From positions 10,044,001-10,108,000 of the forward strand of contig JBANAY010000004.1 of the NCBI GenBank assembly GCA_037952775.1: a stretch of 64,000 nucleotides of DNA, given 5' to 3'. Both the position numbers and the translations under genes were made by a program. The notes beneath the pieces are model-generated. The model ran no database searches and was not told the origin of the DNA. It saw only the letters and a list, made by a program, of their open reading frames with translations. Source of the stretch: Clonostachys chloroleuca (lineage: Eukaryota; Ascomycota; Sordariomycetes; Hypocreales; Bionectriaceae). This document shows, one piece after another, positions 1-10,193 of the stretch (its first letter is position 1; every line of letters starts with the position of its first letter).

Positions 1-1541
1 CAGAAAGAGAGCCACCTGTTGTTCTGCCAGATCCAACCTCCGACGAGTCCAACTGAAACTCCGTGGACTGAGGCTATGGTATTCGTGTGTGTGTGGAATC
101 GAGACGGCGGCCGGCCGCGAGGAGTTGTCGAAGGAAGAAAGTCGGGCTCGCATAGGGAGAAATCTAGATGCAGTAAAGATATGATCATGTCACTTAGCCA
201 TTAGTGAGAATTATAGGTCTTCAGAACAACACACTAACTGCCTTTCCATGTCCCAGCACGGTATCTAGAACCTGCTTCGGCCTACACCCACCTGTCGTTC
301 GTAGAAAGTAGCCAACTTCCTTGTATTCGAAGAATGATGCAGGATATTAGGACGGTGTTGGAGTAGATTCGCCGCGGCTCGATGCCAATCGCTTGAAAGA
401 AGGATCGAAGGCCTCAGCGTATCCGAGATAGAACAAAATGCATAGCTATTTGCCAAGATGATCGTTAATGGGGGCTTCTGAATGGGTGGCATGGTGCCCA
501 GATTGGACTTACTGTTCAGATCAGTTATTGCTTGCTTGTTTCTGGCAGCATCAACAACATTAGGGTGTTGATTTGCAACTGCGAGGACAGCGCCACTGGA
601 AACTAGATGTGGCTGCCTCATGTGGCTGATCGTTTGCCTTAGGTTGAGCCGAGTTCAATCTGTTCACTTTGCACGCAGATGTCAGGCAAGAGCGAGTGTT
701 CAGGGGTTCTTCTACGGAGAGAACCATGATACTTCGAATCAAACGCCAAATACTTGAGTAGGATCAGAGAATCGCATGCATTATCGCCCAGGTTAGTTCT
801 AACTAAGAATTCTGCCATACGACAGCTCGGTAGACCTCCGTTGTAGCGGTGGTTGAAAATTTGGAGAGTCCCGCACTTGTTCCGTCCGAGGTGTGCTGCG
901 GCACTGAATACTCGTCTGAGCAAGTGGTCACACGGTCATGGAAATTTATTTTCGCATTTGTTATTTCTCTCCTTTTATCTGAATAAAGTGAAAGGCTTTG
1001 GTAGGTGCCCGCGTATTTTCGCTCTTGGTTGAGCAGGACCGCCAAGGAATCCGAAGTGGGTGCATGTTTTACAGTGCCTGATCAGTGCATCTGCTCAGTG
1101 CATCCTCAGAATCAAAGCTCCAAGCCCCCTAAACGAACCGAATAGTACCTTCCAGGATCTGTCCAATCGAGTTTTAGCGCATATAGTCCATCGAGAAATT
1201 GGAAAGCAATAGCTTCATTCGCCTCGTAGTCGGATGTCCTCCGTTGTAGCAATTGAAATGGGTGAGTCTGCGCAGACATAGACCTTTGTAGTCCCTCGAT
1301 CATAGACCATTATAGCACTTGAGAGACGTATGACGGCGAATACCTTCAGATCATCAACATTCCGATACAGACATGCTTATTCGCTTCAAGGCTCCCTTTA
1401 AAGGCGATACTATAAACAACAGCGGGCGATGTCCAACTCTAAGCCAAGAAGTCCTTGCCTTCTTTTTCTCAAAAGTAGTCTTACTCACGTATCTTGCATG
1501 TAGGGTAGTCCACAATACTGCACCCCAAAGCTGCACCAGGA

Positions 1542-1581
1542 GCTGACTCAGCTAACCTGCGCACAGGTTAGATGACTCAGC
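1542..1581. repeat. Imperfect palindrome with TGACTCA arms, copy 1
   Basis: A 40-bp near-perfect inverted repeat. Each arm has a TGACTCA heptamer (1544-1550 and 1573-1579), the canonical Gcn4/AP-1-like site, and the arms meet at a core containing AACCTGCGCACAGGTT. The same core with similar arms recurs at 62768-62803. It could be a fold-back or MITE end, or a bZIP-bound element; the sequence does not decide. Confidence 0.75.
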
Positions 1582-1713
1582 AGCAGTTCTACCTCGGGTA
1601 AACCACCGACAGCCAATAATCGTACGGTCCTGGCAAGATTTTTTTATGAGTCAACCAATCACATTGCGACTCTAATAATTCCAGACAACGATGCTTGAAG
1701 GGAGAAGGGGTTT

Positions 1714-1776
1714 ACAGGAGAGGCAAACCAGTCGTGGTTTGCGCAAAGGAGCCTTGAGGAACGAAGCTGGCTATGG
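1714..1776 (+). repeat. 63-bp dispersed block, copy 1
   Basis: Matches 6846-6908 with about two differences. It contains a small hairpin (GCAAACC paired with GGTTTGC across a 6-base loop) followed by the word GCCTTGAGGAACGAAG. That word also occurs on the opposite strand at 16492-16507. The block lies just downstream of the first NLR gene, and its second copy lies downstream of the NLR pseudogene, so it may have been duplicated with the locus or belong to a small nonautonomous element. Confidence 0.75.
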
Positions 1777-1867
1777 GCAATTTGCATTTTTTTTTTCATT
1801 CACCCCGATTATAGGCTCCTAAGAGATATACGGTGTGCTAATTCGGTTTGGGACATACCCTATCTAC

Positions 1868-4800
1868 TCATTGATCCGATGGGCTGTCCGTTCGTTCAGC
1901 GCCATTCTGAATAAGCATCTCAGCAATCTCTAGATGCCCTCTTGCTAAAGCAGCCTGAAGAGCATTGCCATAATATCCACCTTGGGCATTGACATTAGCG
2001 CCATTCTCAATAAGCAGCTTAGCGATCTCTCGATGCCCTCTTACTGAAGCAGCATGAAGAGCATTGCCATATCTACCTTGGGCATTGGCATCAGCGCCCT
2101 GGAAATTGACATTAGCGCCATTCTCAATAAGCAGCTTAGCGATCTCTCGATGTCCATAGACTGAAGCAGCCTGAAGAGCATTGCCATAATATCCACCTTG
2201 GGCATTGACACCAGCGCCATTCTCAATAAGCAGCTTAGCGATCTCTGGATGCCCATAGATTGAAGCAGCCTGAAGAGCATTGCCATCAACTCCACCTTGG
2301 GCATTGACACCAGCGCCATTCTCAATAAGCAGCTTAGCGATCTCTCGATGCCCTCTTTCCGAAGCAGCCTGAAGAGCATTACTATATCGTCCACCTTGGG
2401 TATTGACACTAGCGCCCTTCTCAATAAGCAGCTTAGCGATCTCTCGATGCCCTTCTGCTGAAGCAGCCTGAAGAGCATTGCCATATCGTCCACCTTGGGC
2501 ATTGACATCAGCGCCCTTCTCAATAAGCAACTCAGCGATCTCTCGATGCCCTTCTGCTGAAGCAGCCTGAAGAGCATTGTCATATCCACCTTGGGCCTTG
2601 ACATCATTCCGAAGGAGAAAAGTAGAAGAATAAAGCAAACCCCAAAGGGATGCATAATAAAGAACTTGATTCCCGCCCACTTCAAGCTCTTCCGGATCAT
2701 CGGACTCATCCGAACCATCGAACTCATCCGAATCATCGAACTCATCCGGATCATCGAACTCATCCGGATCATCGAACTCATCCGGATCATCGAACTCATC
2801 CGGATCATAGAGCTGACATCCAAATTGGAAGGCATTTTGGCATAAGATGTACTCCTCAACTGATGGTAGAATTGCTTTATTGGATAATTCGACGTCCTTC
2901 GCATGCTTCATCCAATATCGCGCAGAGAATTCTGCCAGATAATACTTTTTTTTTGCTTTTTGTGGCGAGCATGACTTGTGTACAGAAAGCAGATAGGAGA
3001 GGCAAACGTCAACAATGCTAGCCTTTGCAGGTATTTCACTAAGTTCTTTAGCCAAACTTGGTTCTAGTCGGTCCGATAAGAGATATTCCTTTACTGAAAA
3101 GTGAGCAAGCTGTATTTCGGCGCGTTTCCCTTTATATGTGAGAGCCACTAAACTGGAGCAGTATTGAATGATTTCTTCTGGAACTGGCATTCGGTTGTCT
3201 GGAGTAAATGCGGGCTGGCCTGACAGATCAACAGCGATAAGATCAACGGCTTCCTCAAGCGTCAGAGGCCGTTCGCTGTAAGTTAAAAATTGTAAAAGGC
3301 GCTTTGTTGTGCTTAGTTGATTCGGATGTATCCGTCGTAAAATTTGTGCATATGTCGCATCTAGCGTCTCCGGCAGGTTTTGTAGTTCTCTCCGCACAGA
3401 AGGCGGGTCTAGACATTGCTCTAATGTGTCAAATTGGCACGAGACCCAACGAAACCTATGATAAATTTAGCTTCTAAGTCGGAGACAGAAGAATTAGAAC
3501 CGTAAAGGCATGAAACACCACAGGACAACATACATTCCATCCGCCTTTTCTAGGAGGGTTGTTTCAATCTCTGCTTGGATATCCCGCCGTTCTTTCCACC
3601 TCGCCATTTCACCAACCCTAACCTTTGTATAGGCGGTGATATCATCACTCACCAACTCACTTTGGAGTTGGATGATTTTATCGGTATCGGCCCAGCTATT
3701 GAAAGAAGCTATAATATCCTGCTCGGGCCGACTGGTGACGAGTATGTGTATGTTAGTTGATTCATTGTGAAGACTCTTGATCCAACCTAGCAACGACAAC
3801 GATTTTGGCGAGTATGAACCGCTGTGTCTCTCAGATTCATCCAGCGCATCAAGGATAAGATAAATCTCCTCGGATTTCTGCATTATACGTCGCAAGAGCT
3901 GATCTAGTGCTGGGGCATCTGGTTGCCTCGTTCCATCTCCAAAACTAGAATAGACTGCATCGACTTCGCTGCGAACAATAATATGCTTAGCATATAGCTG
4001 AAAAATAAGCGAACGGATAGCGTTTTCCAGCGATCTTTTCTCAATATCGTTGAAATTAAAGAAGAAATATAGAACTCTAGGATTAGAGTTGGCAGGATCA
4101 AGATCTGTAACGATGGTAGAACTAAGGACAGTCTTGCCGCACCCAGGGATACCATTAAGCCATAGGAAAGAGTTTTTCTCCTTTTTCCATCCCGAATATG
4201 CATTGCTATTCAGGAACCACTGGCCGGTGCCTCGATAGTGCAGGCTCCGGGCTTGATTTAGATTTGTGGATGGGTCAGGCGGTGCTAGCCAGTTTCTGAT
4301 CTTGTTGAGATGGTTACCATCTTGTATAAGCTTAGTTGTATCTCTGGTTTCGGATGCTAATTGATGAACGTCGTCCACCCTTTCACTAACTTTCTAGATA
4401 TTAATACTCTTACTAGAATATAAAAAAGATAATAATAAATAAATAAAAGCAAAGCACTAACCACTCTGTATAAGCTCGCCGAGTCTCCTCTCACCCTCTA
4501 CTTTGCTTGGTGCAATCTTGTATAGCAAGTCTTTTGCATATGCCGCTGCCGCCATTGCCGCATAACCTTGCCAGATATCGTTTTTATGTGTATCGGAATA
4601 GTCGCAGATGCCGCGGATTACCAAACAGGGAAAATGGTTCATTAATCCGGCCGCTTCCATCTCAAAGCACAGAACGTTGTTTTCTGCAGCAATTCTATCC
4701 CGGACTGAAGCGTCCTTCATAAGCTGGTTCGCTGATGCAATCAAACCGTAATGAATGGCCGGGTTGTCTTCGCCCTTCCTTCGCTGCCGTCGTGCTATCA

Positions 4801-5949
4801 ATTTGGATGGGCTATCGCCACAGGCTGCCACACAATCTGAGTCATGATCTGGAGGATGGACAACGTCGCTTCGATATAGCTTATCACTATTTGGCTCTGG
4901 TCGCTTATACTTGTGTTGCAATCTTTCATTGCCCTTGAGAATATAATCAATAGTCATATCAAACTGATGACCTTCAATCTCATACTCAGTCTCAAGTCCA
5001 TGTATTGCGGTTCGTAAGACCATTGGCGGTTGGTCTAAGACTTTGGTTATGTGGAATTCTCGATCTTGTATCGTTTTGCCGAAGTCGTACTGAAATACAC
5101 CACTGTTGCCATGGTGAGGAGCACTTACCACAATATCCCCCAGACGGATATCGTGCTTCTTGCTTGGAGCACCACCGCCGATACCAACCATTAGACCAAT
5201 TCTAATGTTTGGAAAGGTGTGCAGCATATCTCTTGCGACGCTCGTTGCGGAGGAAATGCCGTACTCCCCTTTGGTAAGACGGCAATGACAACATTGTGCC
5301 TCCCGACTCTGCCTAAAGTATAATTATTATTGTCACGAGGGAGAACATATTCTGGCTCTTCGTCTTTTTCATCAAGAAACACAGCTGCAGCAACATGCTC
5401 CAACTTTATAGCGCAGATCCAGCCGATGGTATAGTCTGCATTGGCCAACTTTCGTCTAGGAGTGTCAGCTGTTGGCATACAGGTATCGTCATAGTCTCGA
5501 GGCATTCTCTTCTCTAGGCTGAAGCTTGCATCTGAAGTGTTCCTATTTCCGTCTCCTAAAATCGTCGCCCCGGTTTCCGCGATATCGCCAACTTCAATAT
5601 TCGATGCATTGCCCGCCGGTTTTGCGGTGGCTGTGGTTCCGTGTTTTGGGTCACGATGGATGCCCAAACCCAATATCCGCCAAAGGAAACATATATACGC
5701 AGCGAGAACGAGAAAGACGCTGATTAAAGTATTCCATGCTGCGCTGTACGACCAAGTACAATCCCATGCAAAAATATCCGACAGTTTAAACGAAGACATC
5801 GCAGCTGCAACGTAGATCCACACAGGCGTATGGTCGTCGATTGCAGGCCAAGAGGCGCTGTTGACAGACGCCAAAATGGGGCTCTTTGGATTGGGCTTTA
5901 GTGACTGATGGTCTTGTAGTGCGAAATGGAGCAGAAATGTGTTTTGCAC
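1868..5949 (-). CDS. NLR-like protein: TM segment, PNP domain, NACHT, ankyrin repeats (one apparent frameshift)
   Basis: A fungal NLR of the nucleoside-phosphorylase-like/NACHT/ankyrin class, a family linked to non-self recognition and regulated cell death. I read three exons: about 5949-4462, 4389-3534 and 3455-1868. They are joined by 72-bp and 78-bp GT-AG introns that keep frame. Order: a hydrophobic helix (codons near 5745-5685), a PNP_UDP-type domain (about 5560-4480; GLMVGIGGG and the DIRLGD strand), NACHT with Walker A GIPGCGKT and Walker [10 protein letters not shown], a winged-helix-like linker, an acidic DEFDDP tandem repeat, then about seven nearly identical ankyrin repeats. The PNP domain is split by a 1-base loss at the C run 5266-5269. 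With one base added back, the exons total 3933 nt (1310 codons plus stop). The start is uncertain: ATG at 5949, or a shorter start at 5799. The frameshift may be a sequencing error or a real inactivation. Confidence 0.85.
1890..2600 (-). repeat. Near-identical ~99-bp ankyrin units
   Basis: About seven tandem units of roughly 99 bp inside the NLR gene encode ankyrin repeats with the shared core NALQAAS...[12 protein letters not shown]. Most of each unit is the same. Change is concentrated at two or three residues just before the GH dipeptide and at the residue after it (variants include AEG, ERG, IYG, VYG and VRG). One unit boundary is irregular near 2085-2110, where an extra short segment is present. 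Confidence 0.85.
2690..2809 (-). repeat. 18-bp coding minisatellite (DEFDDP)
   Basis: About six to seven units of 18 bp on the minus strand encode a hexapeptide repeat rich in Asp, Glu and Phe, between the NACHT-side helices and the ankyrin repeats. The second NLR copy (7605-9440) lacks the array at the equivalent place (around 8010-8030), so it expanded in this copy or was lost in the other. It also creates long spurious open frames on both strands. Confidence 0.9.
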
Positions 5950-6778
5950 TGCGTATATCGTCTTGGCCCCCAGGCCTTCCTAAAAGAAGAATCATCAACG
6001 AGGAAATGGAGTTAAGGGTTGAGCAAATCTACAATATCTACGAAATGCCCGACGGGTTAGTTGCTGCCCAACCAGCCATGTGCGGCTGAGTGCTTACGTT
6101 TGCCAACTAATCATGCAGAGTGGCTGGGACTTGATCCCCTTCAATATGCATCTGAGCGAGAGGCGGTTGCGGGATAATAGAAGCTCAACCGAAAGGTGAT
6201 CGTAATACTTACAGCGGAAGATCAGGAACTAGCGTTGTTGGATAACGTTGGGGCAATCATTAAAGTATGTCCGATTTCTGGGGCATGCATCTGGCCGGAC
6301 CAGAAGACCAGCCTGGAAAGAGTTGAAGCCCAAATTGGCTAAGGCTGAAATGAAACCCTACTGTACTATATCCTATATTGGCTGCTATATGCTGTACGTA
6401 ATTTGACGATTATTTGGGTGATTGCCAATGTGGTATGAACAGGATGCATATTGTTCAGTGCACGTAGATCTAGCACGCTTGGTCCGTTTTTGGCTATTCT
6501 TGGCGAAATTCCAATGATAAATTCCCGGCGCTGGATCCGCGCCTGTAGGGGTGGATGCTACAGGGGAGGTTTACTGTGGATCAGCGAAGAAAGAATATTA
6601 ATTACAGCGGATAGTGGATGAAACGTGTGCAAAATCCCATCAGGGGTTATTGCGGAAGGAAAAGGAAGAGAGAAAGATAGAGAAAAAAAAAAACCCCAAA
6701 AAAACCAAGGGAAAAAGGGACCAATAGAGCAAGGAGTCGATCGTCGATTAAAGACCAATCAAAGACGCGAGAAACAGG

Positions 6779-6842
6779 CCAATCAGAGAGCGAGAACGAG
6801 CTCAACCAACCAATCAGGATGAGGGCTTAAGTCGAGGGGTAG
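6779..6842 (+). repeat. CCAATCA-rich dispersed block, copy 1
   Basis: About 60 bp similar to 16412-16471, including CCAATCAGAGAGCGAGAA, a CTCAACCAA stretch and a TAAGT.G.GGGGTA end. Here it sits directly beside the 63-bp block. A weak third version may lie near 1650 (CAACCAATCAC). Probably part of a decayed element. Confidence 0.65.
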
Positions 6843-6845
6843 AGC

Positions 6846-6908
6846 ACAGGAGAGGCAAACCGGTCGCGGTTTGCGCAAAGGAGCCTTGAGGAACGAAGCT
6901 GGCTATGG
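6846..6908 (+). repeat. 63-bp dispersed block, copy 2
   Basis: Second copy of the block at 1714-1776, with the same internal GCAAACC/GGTTTGC hairpin and the GCCTTGAGGAACGAAG word. It lies about 0.7 kb downstream of the NLR pseudogene. Confidence 0.75.
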
Positions 6909-7604
6909 CCATTTGCGGTTCTTTTATGGTTTCTTATCACAGTCTCCAATTCGAATCTTACGTGTGTTAAAAAAAACCAGTTTGCAGTAGCGCCATTCTG
7001 AGAGACATCCGGGGTGCCAATCGGCCATAGGGCTTTGGCGCATACCCTATAACCCACATTAGAAATGTTCATTACCCGAGACGGCGGTGAATGAAAATTC
7101 CGAAGACATATCTTGTGACAGGAGACTATCCCAAGGGCTACTGAAATAATTAAATATAAATATGTAGAGGCCTGAGCATTACGGAGCGTATTCCATCTTA
7201 CGAACAGACCCCTCCGGCAACGCTACAGAAGCCACAGAGTATACCCAAGAACTAAAAATAATTCACTCAGAATCTGACGACAACCCAATTCGCCTTGTAT
7301 TGTATTATTCGTGGTCTCAGGAGGATTTTAGTCGACACGGTAGCTTAGGCTCATCATACGTAATTTTTAGAATGTTCCAGAAGAAAGGAAATGCTGCTGT
7401 ATATAGTTAAGAACTCCCTGGCGGCGGTGGTTATAGAGAATAGGGGACTCGAATCATGGACCCAAGATTATCTTTTCCCTTGGGTATAAGAGAATCTCAG
7501 AGACCTCTGTACTTCTAGATTTGATAGACAAAAACAACACCTTTTTCTCTGTGATATCGGACTGCTGGAACACAAACATGCAAATTTATGGAGACAAAAT
7601 CTAC

Positions 7605-9440
7605 TTATTGATCCGATAGCCTGTCCGTTCGTTTGGCGCCCTTCTGAATAAGCATTTCAGCGATCTCCAGATGCCCTGCTACTAAAGCAGCCTGAAGAGC
7701 ATTGCCATAATATCCACCTTGGGCATTGATATCAGCGCCATTCTGAATAAGCATTTCAGCGATCTCTAGATGCCCTCTTTCTAAAGCAGCCTGAAGAGTA
7801 TTGCCATATATTCCACCATCGGCATTAATATCAGCACCGTTCTGAATAAGCAACTCAGCGATCTCTAGATACCCTCTTGTGGAAGCAGCCTGAAGAGCAT
7901 TGCTATATCGTCCACCGTGGGCATTAACATCAGCGCCCTTCTGAAGGAGAAAAATAGAAGAATAAAGTAAACCCCAAAGAGATGCATAATAAAGAGCTTG
8001 GTCCGCTTCAAGCCCTTGCTCATAACCAAGTTGACATCCAAATTGGAAGGCATTTTGGCATAAAAAGTATCCCTTAGCCGACGGTACGATTGCTTTATAG
8101 GATGACTCGACGTCCTTTGCATGCTTCATCCAGTACTGTGCGGAAAAGTCTGCCAGATAATACTTTGCTCTTGCTTTTTGTGGCGAGCATAACTCATGTA
8201 TAGTAAGCAGGTAGGAGAGACAAACGTCAACAATATTAGCCTTTGCAGAAATTACATCGAGTCCTTCAGCTAAATCTGGCTCCAGTCGGCCTAACAAGAG
8301 GTATTCCTTCACTGAAAAGTGAGCAAGTTGTATTTCAGTTACTTATTCCAGTATATAAGTATAAACTCTTATACTTTTTTATACGAGAACCACTAAACTG
8401 GAGCAGTATTGGATGATTTCTTCGGGGATTAGTATTTGATTTTCTGGAGTAAATACAGGCTGGCTTAATGGATCAACAGCGATAAGATTAACAGCTTCCT
8501 CAAGCTTCAGAGGCCTTTTGCTATAAGTCAAAAATTACAGAAGGTGCTTCACTGTACTTAGTTAATTTAGATCTATCTGTTATAAAATTTGTATATATAT
8601 CGTATCTAGCATCTCAGGGAGGTTTTATAGTTCTCTCCATACAGAAAGCGGGTCTAGATATTGCTCTAATATATCAAATTAGTATAAGACCCAACGGAAC
8701 CTATAAAATATTTAGCTACTGAATTGGAGATGGAAGAACTGAAACTGTAAGAGTATGAAACACCAGTAGACTATATACATTCTATCCGCCTTTTCTAGGA
8801 GGGTAGTTTTAATACGTGCTTAGATATCTGGCCGTTCCTTCCACCTTGGTATTTTGCCAACCCTGGCCTTTGTATAGGCAGTAATATTGTTGCTCACTAA
8901 CTCACTCTGGAGTTAGATGATTTTATCAGTATAGGCCTAGCTGTTGAAAGAAGCTATGATATCCTGCTCGGGTCGACTGGTGATGAGTATATATATATTG
9001 GTCGATTCATCATGAAGATCCTTAATCCAATCCAGCAATAATTTTGATGAGTATAAACCGCTGTGTCTCTCAGATTCATCCAGGGTATTAAGGATAATAT
9101 AAAGCTCCTCAACTTTCTGCATTATACGTCGCAAGAGCTGATCTAGCGCTGGAGCATCTGGCTGTCTCATTCCATTTCCAAAGCTAAAATATTCTGAATC
9201 GACTTCGCTGCGAAGAATGCTGTGCTTGGAATATAGCTGAAAAATAAGTGAACGGATAGTGTTCTCCATCGACCTTTTCTCAATATTGTTAAAATTAAAG
9301 AAGAAATAGAGAAGTTTAGGATTAGGTTTGGTAGAGGAGTTGATCTGTAATGATGGTAGAACTGAGGACGGTCTTGCTATACTCGGGGATACCGTTAAGC
9401 TATAGAAAAGAGTTTTTCTCTTTTTTCCATGCTGAATAGG
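7605..9440 (-). pseudogene. Truncated, RIP-like NACHT-ankyrin NLR copy
   Basis: A degenerate paralogue of the NLR at 1868-5949, matching its NACHT region, linker and ankyrin tail and ending abruptly at about 9440; the PNP domain is absent. The 3' part (7605-8312) is still open and encodes three ankyrin repeats. From 8313 to 9440 the frame has many stops. Relative to the first copy, changes there are mainly C to T and G to A, often CA to TA or TG to TA, as RIP would leave; the stretch matching 3300-3480 of the parent shows this best. An AT-rich insertion lies near 8340-8380. The DEFDDP minisatellite is missing. A fragment of the NACHT frame survives at 8937-9269. Confidence 0.85.
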
Positions 9441-9992
9441 CGGAATTCAGTTCTACACGCACACTGACTCTGAGGGGATCCCTCAATGTGCACCGGCCTG
9501 CGGTCGATTCTTCCACCAAGATGGCGACTACTCAGGATGCTCCGCCGGTGCCGATTATCACTACGACCAGTCTCTATGGGCTTCGGAAGATTTTGGAGGC
9601 GGTGCCGGCGGCGACTGGGGTCAGCGCATTCAAAAGAGTATATTTGACCAGGAGATTCAGACTCGCCCTATGACTTATATACAGCACGAAATGGGACATA
9701 CCTTTGGCATGGATGACTGTAAGTTGATCAACCCCCTCTCCCCTCCCTCTTTTGGAAGTAGCTACTAACAAAGCACAATCACAGTCTATGTTAAATCCCC
9801 ATCTCTCCTCATTCTAAGCACTATCAAAACCACTAACGACTCGCAGACTGGAAGCCAACTGACGCAGGCGCCTTCATTATGGATGAGGGCTTGGAGATTA
9901 TTGACTTCGATGGGTGGATGTTCCGCAACTTTTGGTATGAGCTCAAACAAAACCGTGGGTGGAAGACCTCGTTAGTTCGCAAAGATCTATAG
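9441..9992 (+). pseudogene. 5'-truncated HEMGH metalloprotease fragment
   Basis: The frame reads from about 9444 to 9718 and contains the zinc-protease motif HEMGH (9685-9699). It then splices through a GTAAGT intron (9719-9784) to a 5-6-base microexon (FY codons, 9785-9789/90), a second intron ending at 9846, and a last exon (9847-9992) reading DWKPTDAGAFIMDEGLEI and ending in TAG. The HEMGHTFGMDDFYDW-type core matches secreted fungal proteins annotated as cellulose-binding or metalloprotease-like, recalled from general knowledge. The amino terminus and signal peptide are missing because the sequence joins the NLR pseudogene at about 9440. With canonical splice sites the microexon is one base short, which breaks the frame. 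Confidence 0.7.
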
Positions 9993-10193
9993 GCCTTTCT
10001 ATTAACGGCTTCGCTCGTGCTGCTCATGCTCTCGCGATATTGCATGTTGCAGCAATGCTCGTATCATAGAGTGAATAAATTGGTCATAGCAGGGTTATTT
10101 AACGAGTGGACAATCAAGCAAGGCTATGTGTTATAAACAACTTAGTTCCTAACTTCTGGCATGTAACTTCGCCTACAGCGAGCAAGCCCTGTT

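Larger units (their letters stand above)
1..1860. other. Gene-poor left flank
   Basis: I see no supportable gene here. The open stretches are short and overlap one another on both strands, with no recognisable domain. The region holds a palindrome at 1542-1581 and a 63-bp dispersed block at 1714-1776, both listed separately. Poly-A/T runs near 1640 and 1790 fit decayed mobile-element debris downstream of the NLR gene. Confidence 0.5.
5950..7604. other. Intergenic region between the two NLR loci
   Basis: No gene is recognisable. It should hold the promoter and any upstream exon of the minus-strand NLR gene; a TTTTAG acceptor-like site lies near 5980. It also holds an A-rich tract (6655-6715), a CCAAT-rich block (6779-6842) and the second copy of the 63-bp block (6846-6908). 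The segment ending at about 7055 resembles 1810-1865, so the duplication reaches the 3' flank of the NLR gene. Confidence 0.5.

Noticed and set aside
1890..2600. CRISPR-like spaced repeats
   Set aside because: The units are contiguous coding ankyrin repeats of about 99 bp with no spacers, in a eukaryotic genome.
2041..3021. Long open frames on the plus strand and in a second minus frame across the NLR gene
   Set aside because: They exist because the 18-bp and 99-bp repeats are multiples of three, so no stop arises in other frames; they carry only repeat-derived peptides.
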